From Bacillota bacterium (GTDB taxonomy: Bacteria; Bacillota; Clostridia; Oscillospirales; Oscillospiraceae): a stretch of 16,852 bases of DNA. Positions 13,711 to 16,852 of this stretch are shown here, piece after piece; positions within the stretch are counted from its first letter, which is position 1, and every line of letters begins with the position of its first letter. The notes beneath the pieces were generated by a model. The model ran no database searches. It saw nothing but the letters and a program-made list of their open reading frames with translations, and had not been told where the DNA came from. The position numbers and the translations under genes were made by a program. The stretch covers positions 1-16,852 of the forward strand of contig JAEWRY010000021.1 of assembly GCA_023459875.1 (NCBI GenBank), given 5' to 3'.

Positions 13711-14571
13711 TCAGGCGCTCCAGCGCCCCGCGGCGCCTGCCGGAAGGATGAGGCCCGAATCGGTGACAGGAAGGCCCAGCTCGCCGCTTTCGGTATGGCC
13801 CCCGTGGCGTCTCGCCACCAGCGTTTCCAGCAGATAGGCGAGTACGGACGGAGCCAGACCGGTGGTATAAGAATTGATGATAAAAAACAACGGGTGATCA
13901 GACAGGATATTTGCCGCCAGCTCCACAAAGGGGAACAGGTTCTCCTCCAGCTTCCAGACCTCGCCCGAAGGGCCGCGTCCGTAAGAGGGTGGGTCCATGA
14001 TAACCGCGTCGTAGCGTTTGCCCCGGCGAATCTCGCGCTCCACGAATTTCGCGCAGTCGTCCACGATCCAGCGGATGGGTTTCGTCTCCAGTCCGGAGCT
14101 TTTGGCGTTTTCTTTGGCCCAGGAAACCATTCCCTTGGCCGCGTCCACGTGGCAGACCGAGGCGCCCGCGGCGGCGCAGGCCACAGTTGCCCCCCCGGTA
14201 TAAGCGAAGAGGTTCAAAACCGAGACTTCCCTTCCTGACTTCCTGATGAGGCCGGAGGCAAAATCCCAGTTGGCGGCCTGCTCGGGGAAAAGGCCGGTAT
14301 GTTTGAAATTCATAGGTTTCACATTAAAGGTAAGGGATCCGTAACGGACGGTCCAGCGGTCAGGCACCTCTTTTTTCTCCCAAAAGCCGCCGCCGGTGGC
14401 AGAGCGGACATACCGGGCGTCGAATCGCTTCCAGCCGGGGTTTTTGCCCTCGCTGCGCCAGATGGCCTGGGGATCGGGACGCACCAGGGTATAGTTCCCC
14501 CACCGCTCCAGCTTTTCCCCGCCGCCGCAGTCCATTACCTCATAGTCTTTCCATTTCTCGGAATTCCACAT
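13711..14571 (-). CDS. Class I SAM-dependent methyltransferase, probable rRNA (RlmI/RlmK-like)
   Basis: Protein of 286 residues with a Rossmann methyltransferase fold. Motif I is LNLFAYTGGATV (119-130), the acidic end of strand 2 is in CHVDAAKG (Asp143), DD lies at 171-172, and motif IV is MDPPSYGRG (192-200). The DPPS/Y motif and the LFAYTGG form place it with the RlmI/RlmK-type methyltransferases that modify 23S rRNA; which base is modified cannot be told, and the PUA domain of RlmI is not evident. The N-terminal ~110 residues are a family extension (ERWGNYTLVRPDPQAIW). ATG 14571 has GGAG 6 nt upstream. A strong promoter at 14604-14633 precedes it, making it the first gene of the run that continues into the ECF cluster. 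Confidence 0.85.
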   Translation of the reverse strand: MWNSEKWKDYEVMDCGGGEKLERWGNYTLVRPDPQAIWRSEGKNPGWKRFDARYVRSATGGGFWEKKEVPDRWTVRYGSLTFNVKPMNFKHTGLFPEQAANWDFASGLIRKSGREVSVLNLFAYTGGATVACAAAGASVCHVDAAKGMVSWAKENAKSSGLETKPIRWIVDDCAKFVEREIRRGKRYDAVIMDPPSYGRGPSGEVWKLEENLFPFVELAANILSDHPLFFIINSYTTGLAPSVLAYLLETLVARRHGGHTESGELGLPVTDSGLILPAGAAGRWSA

Positions 14572-14603
14572 GTCCTTCTCCCGCTCATTACGATAATCGC
14601 AGT

Positions 14604-14633
14604 ATTATATCATCTTTCTGCCCGTTCCGTCAA
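14604..14633 (-). promoter_or_regulatory. Sigma-A promoter of the methyltransferase-ecf-truA run
   Basis: On the minus strand: -35 TTGACG (14628-14633), 18-bp spacer, -10 TATAAT (14604-14609). Expected transcription start is near 14597, with about 26 nt of leader. No equally clear promoter was seen further down the run. Confidence 0.82.
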
Positions 14634-14706
14634 TTAGTATTGCCGGAACGTCAAAAAGATAAGGTGCCTGAAAAGCTACTCTTTGCATTTGTTCGGTGGA
14701 CAATAT

Positions 14707-15708
14707 TTACCCGCGCTCCGACCGGCAAAGGATCATTTCGGCCGCGATGCTGATCGCGATCTCGGCGGGAGTTTTCGCCCCGATGCTCAGGCCGATGGGG
14801 CTGTGGAACCGGGCGATTTCCTCTTGGGAAAATCCGTCCGATTTGAGTTTTTCCCGGATAGCCGCCACCTTCTGCCGACTGCCGATGCAGCCCTGGTAAG
14901 CAGCGGGGGTTCGAAGAACCTGCCGCTGGATTTCATAATCCCAGGAATGGCCCCGGGTCATAATCACCACATAGTCCTCCGGGGTCACGGAAATCCACTC
15001 GGAGATACGGGAAAAGTCCCCCAGAACCACCCGTTCCGCATCCGGAAACAAAGACTCCTTTGCAAACTCGGCCCGGTCCTCCATCACCACGCAGCGGAAT
15101 TCCACCCCTGCCAGAACCGGTACCAGCGCCTGGGCCACATGGCCGCCGCCGAAAATATATACCACTCCCGCCCGGCGCAGTGGTTCGATGAAAAAAAGCT
15201 TTCCCTCCGCTTCCCCGCGGCCGGGCGACGCCGGAGGGGCTGAGCGTGCCGGAAAGCGTTTTACCAGTTCTTCCCGGCAGCATAACATCATAGGTCCAGG
15301 CCCTTCTTCAGCAAGGACGGTGACCAGGTAGAACTCCCCGCCGGAGGAAAGAGCCTCCCGCGCCTCCCGGCAGAGCCGCCGGAAAACGTCCGAATCCCCG
15401 GGAATATATAAAAAGGACAGCTCCACCGTTCCGCCGCAGACCATTCCAAGGCCAGCCGCGTCCCCCGGACGGAGGACGAAGCGTTCCGAAAAGGAACGCC
15501 TGCCGTCCAAGGCCTGAAGTGCAAGTCCAACCGCCCGGTGTTCCACCGCGCCGCCGCCCACGGTACCCCAGAGAAGCCCTTCGTGCCCCACCAGCATGCG
15601 CGCCCCCGGCGCGCCCGGAACCGATCCTTCCCGCAGCGTGACCGTCACGCAAACCGTATTCTCGCCCCGGTCCAGCCGCTGCTGAAGCCTGTCGAAAAGC
15701 TCTCTCAT
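14707..15708 (-). CDS. XdhC/CoxI-family molybdenum hydroxylase maturation factor
   Basis: Cytosolic protein of 333 residues resembling XdhC, which binds molybdenum cofactor and helps load the sulfurated form into xanthine dehydrogenase-type enzymes. The N-terminal XdhC/CoxI domain (about 10-100) contains SVPGAPGARMLV (29-40), GTVGGGAVE (48-56) and MVCGG (89-93, Cys91). A poorly conserved linker follows. The C-terminal Rossmann domain (about 180-330) contains IFGGGHVAQAL (185-195), MTRGHSWDYE (250-259), YQGCIGSRQKV (271-281) and SPIGLSIGAKTPAEIAISI (303-321). ATG 15708 has AAAGGAG about 10 nt upstream. It stands alone with its own promoter; no molybdopterin hydroxylase subunits or cofactor genes are in this window. 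The gene symbol is left out because Clostridia also carry XdhC homologues linked to selenium-dependent hydroxylases. Confidence 0.88.
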   Translation of the reverse strand: MRELFDRLQQRLDRGENTVCVTVTLREGSVPGAPGARMLVGHEGLLWGTVGGGAVEHRAVGLALQALDGRRSFSERFVLRPGDAAGLGMVCGGTVELSFLYIPGDSDVFRRLCREAREALSSGGEFYLVTVLAEEGPGPMMLCCREELVKRFPARSAPPASPGRGEAEGKLFFIEPLRRAGVVYIFGGGHVAQALVPVLAGVEFRCVVMEDRAEFAKESLFPDAERVVLGDFSRISEWISVTPEDYVVIMTRGHSWDYEIQRQVLRTPAAYQGCIGSRQKVAAIREKLKSDGFSQEEIARFHSPIGLSIGAKTPAEIAISIAAEMILCRSERG

Positions 15709-15765
15709 GCCCTCGTATCTCCTTTACCGGGAAACCTGCAGATTATTTGCGGCAACACGGCGCTT

Positions 15766-15780
15766 CCCGTTCCAAACGGG
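15766..15780. other. Small hairpin in the xdhC-like leader
   Basis: CCCGTT-CCA-AACGGG forms a 6-bp stem with a 3-nt loop, starting about 8 nt after the expected transcription start of the xdhC-like gene on the minus strand. On the plus strand it is followed by TTTT, but no plus-strand gene precedes it. A 5' RNA-stabilizing hairpin is the simplest reading. Confidence 0.4.
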
Positions 15781-15794
15781 TTTTATTAAATATC

Positions 15795-15823
15795 ATTATA
15801 TCCATTTTCACACCGAGCGGCAA
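15795..15823 (-). promoter_or_regulatory. Sigma-A promoter of the xdhC-like gene
   Basis: On the minus strand: -35 TTGCCG (15818-15823), 17-bp spacer, -10 TATAAT (15795-15800). Expected leader length is about 80 nt. Confidence 0.78.
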
Positions 15824-15840
15824 GTGCCGGCCGTTCAGAC

Positions 15841-16017
15841 TGTCAAAAAACCATGTTTTTCGACAAAACGGTAAAATGGATGCGGCTCTTTGGAGCCGCA
15901 CAGAGAGTGCCTAGCGGGAAGTGACTTCCCGCTAGGCACAGGTATTTAACCTTTTGCGGATTTCGGTCACGTAAGCCGGGCGCAAAATCCGCAAAAGCTT
16001 TTCGCCGGTGGCGAAAA
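15841..16017. repeat. Cluster of five stem-loops between usp and the xdhC-like gene
   Basis: Five adjacent inverted repeats fill 177 bp. (a) 15841-15850/15856-15865, 10 bp with one mismatch. (b) TGCGGCTC/GAGCCGCA 15881-15900, 8 bp perfect. (c) 15907-15921/15925-15939, 15 bp perfect with loop TGA. (d) CTTTTGCGGATTT 15951-15963 with 15985-15997, 13 bp perfect, with a small inner CGGT/GCCG stem. (e) TTTTCGCC/GGCGAAAA 15999-16017, 8 bp perfect. None has a clean T-run on either strand. They lie downstream of usp and upstream of the xdhC promoter, so together they may act as the usp 3' end; a palindromic repeat element is the alternative. Confidence 0.7.
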
Positions 16018-16056
16018 ATACGAGGGACTTTTTTGGCAGGCCGGTATTTTGAATTT

Positions 16057-16497
16057 CTATTTGATAATCAAAATCGGTTTGTTGATCTTCAGCGCAACAT
16101 GGCGGGTAACACTTCCGATGGCATGCAGGCCGGACATCCCCTTTGAACCCATGATCACCAGATCAAACTCATACCGCTGGGAATATTTTACGATGTAATC
16201 GACGGCGTCTCCCTCCCTGCAGATTGCAGTGACATTTTCGCCCAGGTCTGAAAGCGCCGCTTTCCCATCCTCCAGGATTTTTAGTGAAATAGCCTTTCTC
16301 TCCTCCTGTTCTTCCCCCGCTTTTTTTAAGGACTCGGGAGAAAACTTATACGGGTGAGACGGATAATCGGCAGAGTTTTTGTCGATCACATTGAGCAGAA
16401 CAACCTGGCTTCCGAACGCTTGCGCGATTTCCTTCGCTTTTTTGAGAGCCGCGAAGGAGCAGTCAGAGCCGTCAATCGGGACAAGAATCTTTTTCAT
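16057..16497 (-). CDS. Universal stress protein (UspA family)
   Basis: Small cytosolic single-domain USP of 146 residues. The N-terminus MKKILVPIDGSDCSFAALKKA carries the conserved Asp9 and the strand-1 signature. VVLLNVID follows, then an insertion (about 41-75), and the C-terminal nucleotide-loop region VIMGSKGMSGLHAIGSVTRHV (114-134), ending in KPILIIK. ATP-binding members have G-x2-G-x9-G-S/T; here the spacing is G117-x2-G120-x7-G128-S129, two residues shorter, so ATP binding is uncertain. ATG 16497 has a strong SD (AAGGAGG) 9 nt upstream. Transcription probably starts from the promoter at 16705-16733, giving a leader of about 200 nt. USPs are induced by stress or growth arrest, but the partner or target here is unknown. 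Confidence 0.93.
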   Translation of the reverse strand: MKKILVPIDGSDCSFAALKKAKEIAQAFGSQVVLLNVIDKNSADYPSHPYKFSPESLKKAGEEQEERKAISLKILEDGKAALSDLGENVTAICREGDAVDYIVKYSQRYEFDLVIMGSKGMSGLHAIGSVTRHVALKINKPILIIK

Positions 16498-16798
16498 AAT
16501 AATCTCCCTCCTTACTCAACCGGCCACCTTGTTCAACAGGGCATGGATGCAAGAAACGGAAGTGAGCGCAATCCGGAGAATCATGAAATTTGTGCCATCT
16601 CATCAACTATATCATTATTATTTGGAATAATACGCTATAATTGTTATGCAATGTTAATAATTATCTATATTTTATCGAGTCAAAACAGTCTATTTTGCAC
16701 AAATATATTATCATATTCCAACCGGATTGTCAAATAGTGTAAGCCCAATATTTGCACTCACATCAAAGAAAAGTTCAATTTCATGTATACTAGAGAGT
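16498..16798. other. AT-rich upstream region of usp, no gene seen
   Basis: This gap holds no credible coding region. It contains the usp SD, an unusually AT-rich tract (about 16600-16720), and the promoter at 16705-16733. The base composition contrasts with the GC-rich genes around it. The predicted leader from about 16698 to 16498 is long for a usp gene, but no known riboswitch or RNA-gene pattern was recognised. Confidence 0.7.
16705..16733 (-). promoter_or_regulatory. Sigma-A promoter of usp
   Basis: On the minus strand: perfect -35 TTGACA (16728-16733), 17-bp spacer, -10 TAATAT (16705-16710), within an AT-rich tract. Confidence 0.72.
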
Positions 16799-16852
16799 CT
16801 CCCGGGGCCCCCCCCCCCGGGCCCGGGGGGGGTTAAGTTGGGTGTTGTTTTT
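16799..16852. other. C/G homopolymer tract at window end, probable assembly artefact
   Basis: The last 54 bases consist of alternating C and G runs, including 11 C at 16808-16818 and 8 G at 16825-16832, and then a G/T-rich tail. Nothing in the preceding AT-rich promoter region leads into it, and it resembles low-quality or chimeric sequence at a contig edge. Confidence 0.65.

Noticed and set aside
15709..15794. Molybdenum-cofactor riboswitch in the xdhC leader
   Set aside because: The leader is only about 80 nt and holds one 6-bp hairpin, too small for that riboswitch class.
15841..16017. CRISPR array
   Set aside because: The repeats are inverted, of different sequence and without regular spacers; no direct-repeat periodicity exists and no cas genes are present.

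Overview
The window looks like a chromosomal stretch from a fairly GC-rich anaerobic Firmicute of class Clostridia, probably in or near the Oscillospiraceae. The grounds are the Shine-Dalgarno (SD) sites of AGGAGG type, the SleB-type cell-wall hydrolases, the McsA/ClpE-like zinc-finger Clp ATPase, the ecfA1-ecfA2-ecfT-truA gene order, and the protein sequences themselves. Genus is not decidable by eye. The left edge cuts a transposase gene and the right edge runs into a C/G homopolymer, so this may be a complete assembly contig rather than a slice of a longer one.

Layout. 1-272: C-terminal remnant of an insertion-sequence transposase (+). 331-587: tRNA-Ser(GGA) on the minus strand with its own sigma-A promoter and terminator. 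643-2832: two tandem paralogous secreted proteins (+), each a copper-amine-oxidase-N-like domain followed by a SleB hydrolase domain. Each has the same style of promoter, and a bidirectional terminator at 2795-2832 closes the block. From there on everything is on the minus strand: the potassium uptake operon trkA-trkH (2839-5654); a zinc-finger Clp/Hsp100 ATPase (5786-8110); a run of closely spaced genes whose transcription order is rRNA-methyltransferase-like, ecfA1, ecfA2, ecfT, truA, a DUF5711-like propeller protein, cvpA-like (14571 down to 8236); an orphan xdhC-like gene (14707-15708); a palindrome-rich gap (15841-16017); and a universal stress protein (16057-16497) with a long AT-rich leader.

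How the genes work together. TrkA gates TrkH for K+ uptake. EcfA1, EcfA2 and EcfT form the shared energizing module for vitamin/metal ECF transporters, whose substrate-binding S components must be encoded elsewhere. TruA and the methyltransferase modify RNA. The Clp ATPase carries a ClpP-docking VGF loop and should feed substrates to a ClpP peptidase not encoded here. Convincing sigma-A promoters can be read upstream of tRNA-Ser, trkA, the methyltransferase, xdhC and usp.

Most of the region is ordinary core genome. I found no clear new multi-gene system. The items most worth a second look are the paired SleB proteins with matched promoters, the palindromes at 1647-1700 and 15841-16017, the dyads over the trkA promoter, and the DUF5711/CvpA membrane pair.
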